Shown one piece after another: positions 11,177 to 23,785 of a stretch of DNA of 64,000 bases (positions are counted from its first letter, which is position 1; each line of letters opens with the position of its first letter). The translations under genes were made by a program, and so were the position numbers. The DNA comes from Uloborus plumipes (Eukaryota > Arthropoda > Arachnida > Araneae > Uloboridae), in contig JAXGGA010002284.1 of NCBI GenBank assembly GCA_038373865.1, positions 1 to 64,000 on the forward strand, written 5' to 3'. The notes under the pieces were generated by a model, which saw nothing but the letters and a program-made list of their open reading frames with translations, had not been told where the DNA came from and searched no databases.

Positions 11177-12961
11177 GCAACAATGAACAATTAATTCTAG
11201 AATCGAAGTTAGTGCAAAAATCAAATAAAAGAAAAAGTGACAAGAAAATATATTTTCCTAAAAAAACTGCTGGAACGGCTATCCGGTTTTGCCAACAAAT
11301 GTCTAAGTATTAGATTTCCAGATCAAGAAAAGCATTTAAAATCAAATCAAATCGAATCAAGGGAACACGTTTCAATTGCGAATCACAGCAGTTATTGTAA
11401 TTCAGTAATGAACAGAGAATGCATCAACAGGAACTTAGTATGAAAAGGTAACAATTCTCTATTTGCAGTAATATCCCACTCTTGCCGTCTAAACATGATG
11501 AATAACATACCTTCACTTTGAAAGAGTATGTAGACAAATGGCTCTTCTCCCCTCCCCCTCCCTTAGAACGCAGTTTTGTCTGAATACATTTTGAGTGGGC
11601 CGCAGTTTCATAAGAAATATGATAACAATTTGTAAGTTATATGATGTTCCCAAAGAAAGATGCAAGAATTATTATATGCTTTCAATCAGTCTTCAGGCCA
11701 TGTCATACTTTCTAAAACTTAGAAACTCTTTCCCTCCTTCAGGCTTTCAATTTAACAGCATATTATTCATTTTACATTTAAACTTATGTATGCTGAGACC
11801 TTTTAACTTTAGGAATGTTATCGTTTTTGTTTATCTTTTAAATTGAAATTTAAAATGCTTCTGAGAATTTCATGTCAAGATAATTGAATATTTTCTTATT
11901 CCATCCTGTTAGGAAAAATATTGATTAGTTTTTGAACTGTTTCTAATTCTTCTCTTAAGAATACTTTTATTATTTCATAATAGGAATTTATGCAACTCTA
12001 CAATCACAATATAAGTGGATTTTTTTCATCAAGTTATGCTGATAGTTAAGTTTTAGTAGCTCAAAAACAATCATTTCTTTTAATTATCGAATGTTGAAAA
12101 TACGTTGAAATGCAAGTTTTTTAAAACAAAATTGTAAGATATTAATATGTAAATTCTGAAACGTTTGAGTTATTAAACAGCCCCAATACTCTATGTAATA
12201 TGAATCTTTCTATAATAGTTTCTGTTTAAAACTATTTTCTTTTGAGTTTTATTGCAAATTTTTACTATATAATGCCTAAATGTTTCAATTTTCTAGAAAG
12301 CAAGCATAAGGTTTCACGTAGCTATTAACTGCAAAAGGAAATCTTTTAGTATTTCTTACTTCTTGAAATGAGGGATTTTTCCCCCCACCATTTTAGCGTC
12401 TGGTAAGTTAACGTTTATTTTTCTCAAATATACTTATTCATAACCTTTCCTGTTTTGACAGGTTCGAGTGGAATCTGATCTAGAGGTATTTTTTTCTGCT
12501 ACACAAATTTCCTCTAAACTATCACTTATCACTTTTTATGTATGTACTGAAAGTGAAAATTATGTATTCTCTATAAATACTATATTCAACGAATTTTTTT
12601 AACGACTAATTTTATTCAGTAACTTAGTGCTTCTGTATAAACTATGAAAATGCTTTCACCGCCCATAGCGACAATAATAAAGCAACAACAGTTTCGTTGT
12701 AATATCCGAGTTTTTATGCAAAACAAATTTCGTGATCGTTCTCTAAGCTTTCAAAGCCCTATTATGTACATATTTTTTTTTTGAATTTTTTGTTAATATC
12801 TCAATAATATTGGCTAATAGACATTTCCCACATCAACTTCACATAATAGAAATAAGAACTTCAAGAGATGCTTCCTAGAATAAATATGAGAAGTGAGGGC
12901 TTTCCACTAAGCTTAGCCAAATATAAACATACACACTCATAACAATGACGAATGTCTTATA
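11177..12961. other. Non-coding stretch, nothing recognised
   Basis: AT-rich DNA with short open frames (up to 83 codons) of biased Lys/Phe/Leu composition. No repeat termini or motifs seen. Confidence 0.5.
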
Positions 12962-13176
12962 GTGCTCCTCAGGTAAGTTGACAACCGACAATGACAATGT
13001 TTTTCTCTTTTACGGGTAATAGGAGAGGTTAATTGCCGCTGATTTCAGTTGGAATACTTTTGCAAAATGATTACGAAAATAACGTAACTCGATTCACAGT
13101 CTCTATTATACTTTCCTATTACACGAAAAATAGATAAATATTGTCAATGTCTAAGATCAACTTATTAGAGGAGCAC
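12962..13176. mobile_element. 215-bp TA-flanked MITE
   Basis: GTGCTCCTC at 12962 and GAGGAGCAC ending at 13176 are exact inverted ends, flanked by TA at 12960-12961 and 13177-13178. The inverted similarity continues inward (TAAGTTGA, then GACAATG) for roughly 40 bp. Size, ends and TA site fit a Tc1/mariner-type MITE. Confidence 0.8.
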
Positions 13177-13499
13177 TATATTTTAACAGATTATTTGTTG
13201 CAATGTTGAGACACTATTTTATTTTCAGATGCAGCCACCTTGAATGATGCAATTTAAGATACTTCTTAGCCAATCTAGCACTTCACCCAGAACTTACTGA
13301 AGTCATTTTACAACATTTATCTTTCGTGTGGTACAACCATCTACCTACTATCTATATTTTGTAATTTTAACTGTAGGTAGCTCTGTGCGTACAACTTGAA
13401 TCTAGTAATAGCTTATTACTATAGGCGTAGTTTGTTCTTAAGTGGAATCTGTGTGAAGTTAGTACTTCTACCTGTCAGTCAGATTTATAATTGAATCGT

Positions 13500-13795
13500 T
13501 GAATCTGCTGCACACTGCACACTCCAAGATCCACGTGGGTTAAGCGGTTGGATATGGCCCTGAAGAGCACTCTATTTTTTTAATCCAGACCAGGAATCGA
13601 GTTATCATTGACATAGCACCCTCTGAGGTATTGATTTCGATTTGGAACTTGCTAAACTTTGTGACCATGAACGTATTTAACGTGCCCCAATCACCATTAG
13701 TAAACGCGGAAGAACCGGCTGGAATAGAACCCGGGACCCAAGAAACCTCTAGTTACGAGTCCGACGTTTGATCAATCCATGACACCACGGTTTTT
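13500..13795 (-). mobile_element. tRNA-derived SINE, family 2, minus strand
   Basis: Reverse-complemented, it begins GTGGTGTCATGGATTGATC, then CGTCGGACTCGTAAC, then a B-box-like GGGTTCTATTCC. The body near 13570 to 13520 contains TGCTCTTCAGGGCCATATCC, which aligns with the copy at 18356. Together they define a second SINE family with a tRNA-like head. Its sequence is well diverged, suggesting an old copy. Confidence 0.75.
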
Positions 13796-13968
13796 CGCCG
13801 AATCTGCTGAAACGATTCCATTTCGAGTAATTTTCGAAAATGAACCACATTATTCTGTTCGTACATTACTTTTAATAAGACCTTAATTTTCACAGAAAAT
13901 CAGCTCCAGCAACTTTTTTATGTACAACTATTTACCATAAGCAGCACAGGATTTAAGTTTATTACTTA

Positions 13969-14594
13969 CTAGTTGATGTGCCCGGACTCCGTACGGGTTT
14001 AAATGCAACATGCCAAATCCAAGAAAATAAATATATGACTTTCAACTACGCTCAGTAGAATCATATTTCTTAAAGCTATTTTTTGTGATCATGCGGTAGA
14101 TTAACTGGGTGTAAAGAAGAACGTGAAATCAAACTTAAATGAGTTATTTATTTTATCCGTGTGATTTCCAAAAAAATCATTTTCTATTTTCTAACTGTTG
14201 CCAATATCAATTCTCTTTTTATTGTATCGATTATTGGCATATATGAATATACAAATCCTAAGAAAGCAATTAATTTCATACTTACTCCAGAGAAGCCTTG
14301 GTTCAAAATTTTCATCATGGTTACTATTAATATTGTTGTTGGGAGGCAACAAATTTTTGCAACAATGGGTGGAAAATTTAATCATTTAATGTGGAAGTGA
14401 CATAAAATTGACTGTTTTCTATAATAACTTTTTAAAACTAAGTTTTTAAAAAATAAATTATAGCATATCCTGATTCCTGTTAATATCTACGGTGAAAAAA
14501 TGTTTAAAATCGGTTCAGTAGTTTTGAAGATTACCCCGGACATACATACATGCATACATACATACATACAAAAGTAGTTATTTATGTATATAGA
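13969..14594 (-). mobile_element. Non-autonomous Helitron, minus strand
   Basis: On the minus strand it begins TCTATATACATAAATAAC (from 14594) and ends with a hairpin (CCCG..CGGG) followed by CTAG at 13972-13969, the 5'-TC...CTRR-3' structure of Helitrons. The flanking bases are A and T, the expected insertion point. A CATA-type microsatellite lies near the 5' end (14538-14570) after CGGTTCAGTAGTTTTGAAGA, a sequence typical of such elements. No Rep/helicase gene. Confidence 0.75.
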
Positions 14595-16079
14595 TTATCG
14601 GACTGCTAAGTAACAGTTAAGCAAATCGCTATTGAAAATTTCAGAAGCTGTTACGATTTCTAACGCAAGTTTTTTTTTTCTGCAGTCGCTTTACTTTTCA
14701 ATGGAGCTTCAAAGTATAATTAGCAATGCTTGAAAGAGAGCTGGCTGCGTGGGTGAAACCTCCATTCAATCTTCACTGAAAAAGAGTAAGAATATCACTA
14801 AAAATATAAGGCATTCGGCTTTGTTGATGAAGCCAAAATAAAAGCGATTAACGCCTGAAATAAGGAATTTTAATAGCTCCTCTATTAAAATACTAGGGAG
14901 ATTTTGATAACCGAGAGTTTCGCCATTTTTTTTTCAACGACCACTTGCTGTTTTGATGTCAAAATTTTGAAGTAAAGTATATTTTGGTATTAATTTTTAG
15001 AATGATACGATTATTGCCTAAAATTTAATGACAGCGCAAAACTTATGGTAAAAAATTTCCGAAGCACTAATGCACAACTAGAAATGAACATTATGGAGTA
15101 CCATTTTGGAAATACGACTAACAGAGACTTTCGGTGACGATGGTTCCAACGGAAATTGGAAAATTTAAGTACTTCGTGGAGAGTTTTCAAAAATCTTGGT
15201 ACCACAGGCATTAAAAAATCTCCATTAAAATTTAACCATTTCTTCAAATAATAGAAACCAAAATACCATTAAACGTTCCATTAAAATTAGAAATAATCCG
15301 CCGAATTAATGAGAAAAAGCCTTTCATAACATTAAAAGTTCCATCAAAACCTAAAATAATATGGTAATTCTGTTGTTTAACACCAAACAACTACTTTAAC
15401 GTTTCCAAGCCTCTGACACTGAAAAATACATTTTATTCTTCTACTACAATGTATATTTTATGGTTTCTAAGCGACAACATACTAAAGCAAATACTATGCA
15501 ACTGGTTTGACTTGGAATTTTAAATTTCATTTGAATTTTCTAATGTTTCTAGAATTCAGGCTATTTGTGCATGAACATAAGTTTTGTAGACTGTAGGAGT
15601 TTGCGGAAAGCCCTGCCTGTTACGCAGAAACTCGTACTCTAAAATTTGTTTTTATTGCAAAAAAAAGAAAAAAAAAAAAAAAAAAAAAAAGTGGTCATAA
15701 GCTTTTTTTTTTTAGTGATTTACTGTTTTAAGCAAAAATAATTAATTATCTCTTGGCTTGGAAAATGAATCTCCTGCCCAAAAGGGTCAAGGATAAGGTC
15801 ATAATGGCTATCAAACGAATGACGATAAGCTTACACATATTGCTCCCACTGAAAATGCAATAAGCTGGAGCGCAAAATTTAAACCTACGGCTTTGGTTTT
15901 GATTGAAAATCTACCTTTGCATGTTATTTGTCTACAAAAAATATTATTTACTACTATCTCGAATTATTCTGTGATATATTACTATTTTCATCATTGCTTT
16001 TTCTGGGAATGGGGAATTTAATCTTTGAAAGCCAGCATACTATGCAAGCGACCTTTCGCAAACTTTATATCTTCGAAGC
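14595..16079. other. Non-coding stretch with poly(A) run
   Basis: No gene seen. A run of about 30 A with one G near its start lies at 15661-15690. Around 14850-15370 degenerate inverted pieces (ATTAAAAT, TTCCATTAAAA) repeat but form no clear element. Confidence 0.45.
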
Positions 16080-16385
16080 AGGAAGTTTTGACGCGGTAGA
16101 TTGGGCGCCCGCGTTTCGGCTCCGGCGATTGGGCGCGAGGTCTTTAAGGCGCAGGAACATTGGGTCCAAGAACATTGGGCGCAAGGACTTTTGGTCGCCG
16201 GGAACATTGGGCGCACGAATTTTTGGGCACCTGAAACATTGGGCGCACGGACTTTTGGTCATACGGAACATTGGGCGCACGGACTTTTGGGCACACGGAA
16301 CATTGGGCGTAAACACTTTTGATCTCCCGGCACATTGGCGCAAGGACTTTTCGACGCCTGGAACATTGGGAGCAAGGATTTTTAA
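16080..16385 (+). repeat. GC-rich minisatellite, left copy
   Basis: It opens AGGAAGTTTTGACGCGGTAG, then repeats a unit of about 32 bp, GGAACATTGGGCGCACGG plus ACTTTTGGGC. Opposite-orientation homology to 19350-19950 is clear, including the opening segment. A 167-codon frame crosses it only because the repeat avoids stops; I do not call a protein. Confidence 0.85.
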
Positions 16386-16394
16386 GTACGACGG

Positions 16395-16845
16395 CTTTTT
16401 TATCCAATTACTCCAAGATTTATTAAAATGAGTTAAATGAAATATTTCAACGGTTGAAAAAAAAGTCTGCATATATTTTCTCAATTTTTAATTATTTAAA
16501 ACTCGGCAAATTATAAAAATATCGTATAAATTGCGGTATTGCAAGTTCAAAGCAAGAATCATACCCCTAGACCACTTCTAAAATGTTTCATTTCGGAAAA
16601 TATATTATTTTGTTTTTAAAGCTAGGAAAGAAAACTTCATTCTTCTTTTAAACTTTGGTAAGATTTCTGTTGGTTTCTGTAAGCAAAATTGTTCTTATTT
16701 TCTTTTTGTCTTATTTTTATATCATACTTTTAATAAATCATAGTTGCATTATAACTAAAATTGAGTATTCTTTGTGCGATATCAATTTATTACCGAATGA
16801 CCTTTTAATTTTATACCACAGGCAAAGCCGTGCGGGTACCGCTAG
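16395..16845 (+). mobile_element. Helitron copy A, 3' part only
   Basis: The sequence from about 16400 aligns with 17413-17785 of copy B (for example TTTCATTTCGGAAAAT, AAACTTTGGTAAGA). It ends with GCAAAGCCGTGCGGGTACC then GCTAG at 16845, the Helitron 3' signature. The 5' part is missing: similarity begins right after the GC-rich repeat. Copy B starts at the next base. Confidence 0.7.
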
Positions 16846-18795
16846 TCTCTACCAAAAAATCTGAAGGTGGGTCTGTCTTTCTTTCCTTCTTTCTTTCTTT
16901 TTGTCTGTCTGTTTATGACACGCGTAGGGCCAAAACCGTTCTGTCGATTTTCATAAAATTTGGCACAAAATTAGTTTGTATCATGGAGGTGTGCACTTCG
17001 AAGTGTTTTTTCAAAAATTATATTTTGTTCTTTTTCTATTCTAGTTCTTAGCTCATTTTTCATACAAATTCGACAAAATTGGGGAGAAATATTTCAAAAA
17101 CATTGTCAAAGTTTATGTCATTCGAAAGCTTAAAATTTCCTGCTAAAAATGATAACATTTCAAAGGTTCTACGAGCATTAGAAGAGGTGTAATAATTGTT
17201 TGTAGAATTCCGGAATTGAAGGCTTACCTTGAGCAAGACAAACAATTTTAAATGGCTTAGCTTAAGAATAAAGTCAATAATTATAGCGGAATTAAATTTA
17301 TTTTCTAAACGTAAATTAACTTTTCATGTTGTTACCATGGTTACGTTTTTTTTATCTTTTGTTTGTTTTATTACATTTCCCTTAATAATTTTTGAAATGT
17401 ATTTGTTTTTGTAGCAATTCAAACTCCAAGACTTATTAAAATGAGTAAAAATATTTTAACTATTAAAAAATCGTTTGCTTTCATTTTCTCTGTTGTTAAG
17501 GAATTAAAACTCGTTAAATTATAAAACTATCGTACAAATTGCGGTACTGAAACGTTCTTTCAAAAATGTTTCATTTCGGAAAATGTATTATTTTGTTTTT
17601 AAAGCTAGGAAGGAAAACTATCTTCTTCTTTTAAACTTTGGTAAGACTTCTGTTGGTTTCTGTAAGCAACAAATTGTTCTAATTTTCTCTTTTGTTTTGT
17701 TTTTATACAATACTTTTAAGGAATCATAGTTGATTTATAACTAAAATTGAGTATTCATTCTGTGATACCAATTTATTACTCCTGATTTGCTGACTGATTT
17801 ACGATGCTAACGTTTCCTCTTAAGTATTGAAAATAGTTAAATTTATGCTAATTTCAGAAAGAAATGTTATATTTGCCTTTCATTTAGAATTTGTACGAGT
17901 TCCATTTTTTGCGAGATTCATTATTAATTGAATGCATTTACATCAAATACTGCATTATCTTATTACCAAATTGTTAAAATAAATTTAACTCAATAAACCA
18001 ACCTTTTTTGAAATTCCCAACCTTAAAGTTAACGAAACTTACAGCGGTACTAAAATCACGACAGTAATGGGACGAACTTGATATTATAAATTGGTTTGTA
18101 TTTGACAACAACTTAGTGATATTTCGCCAAATTACAAGCCAAAAATGATGTGCCAAATTTAGTGACGCATGAAAGTCTTGATTTGCTTATCGTGTTTACT
18201 GCCCTCCACATTTCCTATGAATTCCATATTTTAACTCTTCCGACGATCAATATTGAGCACTACTTCACATGGAAAAATGTTTTTCTTTTTGCATTTTTCT
18301 CGCAAAAAAATACCGCTGTTTACGTAAAAGAACCTAATCAACTGAAACTCAAAGGTGGGCCGTGATAGCCCGATCGGTAAGGCGTCGGACTCGTAACCGG
18401 AGGGTCTCAGTTTCTATCCCAACCTATCAAAGATCCACCGTCTTCATAAATGGTGACTGGGGGGGGGGGGGCTCACAAAATCCTCCAAGTGAAACGATAC
18501 CTTTGGAGGACCTGGACCAGGGGTTTGCTCGGTCCTTGGTCTGGTTCAAAAAGAACAGAGCACTCTTCAGGACCCTATCCCGGTTAAACCACGAGTTATG
18601 GTAGGTACGGAGGACCCTGGAGTGCGAAATGAAATAATAGTCAAAGGTGTGCAAATTTTCAAATGTACCGAAAATGTGCAGAGATATTGAAAAACAAAAT
18701 AACTGTAGGCATAACCCAAGTTAACTGTAAATATACAGACGAACAAAATAACCTTTTAATTTATAAAACTGGTAAAGCCGTGGGGGTACTGCTAG
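16846..18795 (+). mobile_element. Helitron copy B, head-to-tail with copy A
   Basis: It begins TCTCTACCAAAAAATCTG at 16846, passes a CTTT/TCTG-rich stretch, then the usual segment around 16935-16970 (GTTCTGTCGATTTTCAT, TTTGGCAC), and ends AAAGCCGTGGGGGTACTG then CTAG at 18795 followed by T. The part matching copy A stops near 17790 and resumes near 18735; the roughly 940 bp between includes a SINE. No Rep/helicase gene is visible. Confidence 0.65.
18356..18640 (+). mobile_element. tRNA-derived SINE, family 2, plus strand
   Basis: Head: GGGCCGTGATAGCCCGATC, then GGTAAGGCGTCGGACTCG, then a decayed B-box region (AGTTTCTATCC). Body: a run of 13 G, then GAGCACTCTTCAGGACCC and the tail GAGTGCGAAATGAAAT. 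The body aligns with the minus-strand copy at 13500-13795. It lies inside Helitron copy B. Confidence 0.8.
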
Positions 18796-19349
18796 TAATT
18801 AATTATCAGCTATAGTCTGCTAATGTTGTTGGCTTGAACTAACTGCTCGGATGCAATGTGATAGAATTTTTCGAATGGGCTCAAACAGATGAGTGCAAGT
18901 CTTCTACAGAAAAAGTACCAAAACGATAGAATACAGTTTTCTACTTTCAGTTTTTATATATAAACTGTAGAATCGCATTGTGCATATGAGTGCTTCAGAA
19001 GCGGATGCAACCAGATCCCGAAATACAATGAAAACGAAATATCAACCCCCCCTCCTCACGCACACGAAAAAGTAGAATACGCATTACGATTAAAACAGAG
19101 CTAAAATACCGCTCTCCCTTATAAAAATAATTTCATTTCGAAACATAAAACTGTCCACCATTACCGAAGAAAATCTTCTTTCTTGCGCTCAAACACAAGC
19201 CCGTTATTCAGAGGGGTTAATTGCCCCCCTCCTCCTAAACAGACTTTGAAAAATCAATATATTTTTATTTAATTGGACGTGTTTTTTTTTGGTACAATTT
19301 TCATGGACCACATACCCTTTGCCCCCCACCTTACCCGCCAGGAGAAGTG
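18796..19349. other. Non-coding stretch, nothing recognised
   Basis: Mostly low-complexity AT-rich sequence with a C-rich patch at 19046-19060. No element ends or coding seen. Confidence 0.45.
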
Positions 19350-19950
19350 AAATGTTCGCTCTGCCCTAAGTCGCCCGTGTCGAAAGATCTGGGCGTTTTT
19401 ACTTCTAGCGAGCCCAAAAAGTCGGGAACCCAAAAAGTCAATTATGCCCAAAAAACCGGAAGCCTAAAAACCTTCGCGCCCAATAATCCGTGGCCCAAAA
19501 GACCTTTCGCCCGAAAAGTCTCTCACGATCAAAAGTCTCCCGCTTCCATTAATCTGGATGCCCATAAGTTCGCAGGCTCACGCACCCAAAAGCAGCGGCG
19601 CCCAAAAAACCATGCACCAAATAGTCGGTAACTCAAAGTTTCGCGCCCAAACGTCCCCCCAAAAGTCCCCACACCCAAAAGCTCCGGCACCCAAAAAGAC
19701 CTCACTCCCAAAAAATCTCGCGCCCAAAAGACCTAGCGCCTAAAAGTCCCGGCGCCCAAAAGCCCTCGTGCCCAAAAGGCCTCGTGCCCAAAAGTCCCGG
19801 CGCCCAAAAGGCCTCGCGCCCAAAAGACCTCGCGCCCCAAAACTGGGCGCCCAATGTTCCTTACGCGCAATGCTCTTGCGCCCAAAAAACCTCGCCCCCG
19901 ATTGGCCGCGCCAAAAAGCCGGAGACCAATCTGCCGCGGCCAAACTTCCT
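19350..19950 (-). repeat. GC-rich minisatellite, right copy, inverted
   Basis: Reverse-complemented, it begins AGGAAGTTTGGCCGCGGCAG, as the left copy does, then runs into a short repeat of about 19 bp, TTTTGGGCGCGAGGCC and variants, for some 500 bp. It decays toward 19350. Frames across it give GRRDFWARGLLG-type repeats, a by-product of the DNA repeat. Confidence 0.85.
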
Positions 19951-20955
19951 AGACATTCTTAAAGCTCTTTCGGGTTTAGATTTTTTTTTTCGAAAATAAA
20001 AGAAGTAAAAGGCGAATTCAGCTATCAAGTTTCTTTCAGCGAACTGTCTCAGAATATAAATGAATGTAAACGGACAGATGGTGGTGCAACTGGGAGAGGC
20101 AATATCATTCAGTCAATAGCAAACATAAAATCAAATAAAAGAAAACCTGGGCATCCTAGGGTATCAGCAGAGCAGGATGAGCTAATAGTTGCCGTGAAAT
20201 GCGATTCGTGACTTCCTTAGAAATTAATCTTTCTCTATTCAAATTCATGGGCTGTATTTAGGAGAAAACCTCAAAAAAGGAAAATATTTTTATAATGCTG
20301 TACTTCTCTCACTGTAAGGAAAGATTGTTGTTATGCTGATTTTGAGAGAAAAAAAAGATTTCAAAATAAACTGCTTATTGTTTGTTAAGCTTTAAAAAAA
20401 TATGCATGCGTAAATTTAAATTATTAAGTTTAGGGTTTCACAAAATTTTATTTTTTTTGAAAAGGCATTTTTTGTAAGATTTGAGATAAGAACTTTTTAA
20501 AGCTTCATAGAGAAAAAAATTCAACAACGCCTATAACGTTTAACAATTATTTAATTCTGTGCCTCAGAATCAGGCTAACGTTAGTTCATTTTTATCACTT
20601 TTCAAGAGAGAACGAAAACGTTTGTCGGATGCATGCAAAGGGTAGGACTCGTGCTCTTTTAACACTGATAAATAGTTATGAAGTCATTTCTTTTGCAGAA
20701 TAACTTTCTAATGGGTTGATGCCAATAAGATTCTACATACAAAGCAGCAATAAATAAATTTGGAGCAACCATACTTTAACAACCTCTATAACGGCACATT
20801 AGTAATGAAAATTGTATACGCATGTTATGAACGTACAAAGAACCCTATCTTCAGTGAAAAAAGGTGAGTGCTTTGACTTAAACTACCAATCTGGGGCTGA
20901 AAACCTATGATGTTCTACTGAATGGAAGTTTAAAATCTCAAGTTTATGAAGGCAA
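19951..20955. other. Non-coding stretch, nothing recognised
   Basis: AT-rich. A short piece at 20155-20215 could be a scrap of an HTH coding region (GRPRVSAEQDELIVAVKC-like), too little to name. Confidence 0.35.
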
Positions 20956-21387
20956 TCTATATATATAAAAGTGGATGTATGTATATTTGTACGTTTGTTC
21001 CTTACACAAATCCAGTTTTTGTCGGATTTTCATCAAACTTGGCACAGAAGTTCCTTGATGCACTAGAATTCACATAGGTAGGGGTTTTGAAATTAAAAAA
21101 AAAAAAAAAATCCAAAAAGCTCAAAATGCAAATTTTTTGTCTCAAAATGACCATTTTCTTTCAATTTTGAATATATTTATAGATTAATAGAGATAAGCCT
21201 TTACGCATACAAATTGATAAAACTTAATACATTTAAATATGAGTATGTTCTAGCAAGGGTTACGATTAACAATGAATTATGAATTTAAGGCTCACCTATT
21301 TAAACCAGAAAAAGAACAAAACATAAGGTGAGTAAATTGTTTCTCAATATTATTACTGACCCAGGCAACGCCGGATATTTTTGCTAG
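20956..21387 (+). mobile_element. Non-autonomous Helitron, 432 bp
   Basis: Begins TCTATATATATAAAAGTGG after an A and ends with CCAGGCAACGCCGGATATTT then TTGCTAG at 21387, before a T. The 5'-TC, the GC-rich motif before the end, CTAG, and the A/T insertion point are all Helitron features. The inner CGGATTTTCATCAAACTTGG is shared in kind with the other Helitron copies. No coding capacity. Confidence 0.8.
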
Positions 21388-22229
21388 TAGCTTACATATG
21401 ATAAACGTTAAGTTCAAATTATACCTCATTTACACAATATTCTACGACTCATTATTTCTTTTACATCAAAGATTCAATGTTTCTCCTCAGACGCAAGTCC
21501 GACGCTTTAATTGAGTTTGCTCTTCAATTAAAACGCTTCTCTTTAAAAGTGAAAACGTCGTTTCGTATGAAATTTAATTAAAAATTTTACATCATTACTC
21601 TAGAGACTAGGCATTTTCATCTAAAGAAACTTGAAATCAATGTTATATAAATCCATTAACAATTTCTAGTTTAAAAGTTACTTTTTATCAAAAATTGAAA
21701 TTTTCCTAATCTGCTTGAAGACATTTTCGGAAAGCTTTCAGAATGATGGTATTTTTTTTTTGAAAAACTAAACAAATGTTAAAATCATCTTTTATTTCTT
21801 AAAAGGAAAAATCTTGGATTTCAAAATTTATATCAGAAATATGTTCCTAATTCAAAAGAAAATAAAAGGTATACAAGCATTTAAAGCATCGGTTCGTAGA
21901 GGATTTTACTTTTAAATTTCTAAAAAAAGTAATTTGTCGATGCGCTTAATAATGGTTTACATATTTACAACGTTTTTATAATCTGTTTGTAATGGCTATG
22001 CATTTTGAGAATTGAAACTGAGAGTTTTTATTAATTTTGTACTACGAAGAATTAAATAGAAAAAAGTATCGTACGTAATGTTTCTGAAGTAGTTGACACG
22101 CTAACTTTCCAGGTGTCTTGTTTTTGTAAATTCCTCTTATTCGAAACAGAAATGTAGAGGAGCTCTTTTTGAAAGTCCTCCAGAAAGGCAGTTTTCCCTC
22201 AAGGGGCTCTATACATACACACACACCTA
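21388..22229. other. Non-coding stretch, nothing recognised
   Basis: AT-rich with only short frames. Ends in a short (CA)n run at 22212-22226 beside the next MITE. Confidence 0.5.
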
Positions 22230-22581
22230 CACTGTAAAAAATGAATGCAGTTTTTACAGTATAATACAGCTAATTTTATAGTAATAAATTGTGAAAACTG
22301 CTAATTTTACAGTAATTAAACTGTGAAATTGCTAATGCTATAGTTTATTTCCGTGTATTTTATAGTTTTAAACTGGAACCTCTGCTGTCAGTAGTATACT
22401 GTTTTTTTTTACAATATAATACAGATAAATTTTACGGCAATAAACTGTAAAATTTCTAACTTTACAGTAAGCAATTGTAAAATTTCTAGTTTTAGTTTAT
22501 TACTGTGCATTTTACAGTTTTAAATTGGAACCTCGGCTGCCAGCGTTATGCTGTAAAAACAACAGTTCATCTTATGCAGTG
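22230..22581. mobile_element. CACTG-ended MITE, best-preserved copy
   Basis: CACTGTAAAAAATGAA at 22230 and its inverted form TTCATCTTATGCAGTG ending 22581, flanked by TA (22228-22229, 22582-22583). The inverted ends extend about 40 bp (TTTTTACAGTATAATAC). The interior is made of repeated modules built on TTTACAGT / ACTGTAAA. 352 bp, no coding. Confidence 0.85.
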
Positions 22582-23438
22582 TATCACTATTCATCATTGC
22601 AAAAAATATAATTTGAATTCAAAATGCCAAAATTCAAATTAATTTTATTTCCGTTAGTTATGATTAATTTCTACGCAGCCGTCGAAACTTAACACGCCTA
22701 AAGAGCATTAATTTTGTCTTTACGAATACTTCGTGGGTAACTAATATAAACATTTAACAAATGGACAACCTATCTAAAAGTAGAGCGACAAATGTACTTT
22801 CTGGTTTCTGCAAGGTAAGATAAATCCTATCAATATCTCTATTCATAATCTCATGATAGAAATCTCTCAAAAATAGCCTTTTTTCGAGCACCCGACGTAG
22901 AATCCTTCCTTACTCTACTTCAAGCTCTTTCGGTATGGACTTAGAGATATTTTTAGGATTCATCTACTAAAGCCACTTTGCAAAAATGGAGCACGCCCCA
23001 CTGGGAAATCCACTAATATCGACAACCTCAAATGTTAGAGCTATTAACGACTGGAAGTGTCTTAATTCCACCTGATATAGCAGCTGGTACATTACTTCAA
23101 GAAGTTTAAAATAGTTTTATAAAGGTTTAATTATATGTTTGCCGTTTTACAGTAATTGATGCATTTTCTCTTTCAAAGATAAGCTTTTGATGGAATAGCA
23201 CTTTTCTCTTCATTTTCGGTATATGTTGACAAGAGGATTGAAGTTATTCCAACCTATCAACTAGGGTGTTGAATGGTTTAATGCTACTTTTATGTGATAA
23301 AATTTTCATGTTAAGTTTTTTCATGAATATATATTTTTGAAATTTATATTGCATGTGCAATGAAAAGTAAGATGATTTTAGTTACACTTGTCACTATAAT
23401 TACTTATTTACGAGGCATTTTGCAGTATTTTGTATATA
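22582..23438. other. Non-coding spacer between MITEs
   Basis: No coding or repeat structure recognised. Confidence 0.45.
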
Positions 23439-23785
23439 CACTGTAAAAAAGAAATGTTGTTTTTACAGTATAATGCAGCTATAGTTATAGTAATAAACTG
23501 TAAAAATTTCTAATTTTACAGTAATAAACTGTAAAATTGCTAATTTTAGTTTATTACCATGCATTTTAGTTTTATGCGGGAACCTCTGCTGCCAGTATTA
23601 TACTGTTGTTTTTACAGTAGAATACAGCTAAGTTTAACGGCAATAAACTCTGAAATTGGTAACTTAACAGTAAGAAATGTTACAATTGCTGCCATTACAG
23701 TTTATTACTGTGCATTTTACAGTTTTAAATTGGAACCTCGGCTGTCAGTATTATGCTGTAAAATCAACAGTTCATTTTTTGACTT
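23439..23785. mobile_element. CACTG-ended MITE, second clustered copy
   Basis: Left end CACTGTAAAAAAGAAATG after TA; the right end is decayed (AACAGTTCATTTTTTG). Mid-element, around 23590-23630, a further internal TATTATACTGTTGTTTTTAC junction appears, as if two shorter units were fused. Confidence 0.75.

Noticed and set aside
15928..16431. 167-codon plus-strand frame with repeated ARIFGH/HWAHGLL-type segments
   Set aside because: It runs along the GC-rich minisatellite, is open in several frames on both strands there, and its repeats mirror the DNA unit.
19740..19943. Repeated GRRDFWARGLLG-like protein
   Set aside because: Same reason: a by-product of a 19-bp DNA repeat.
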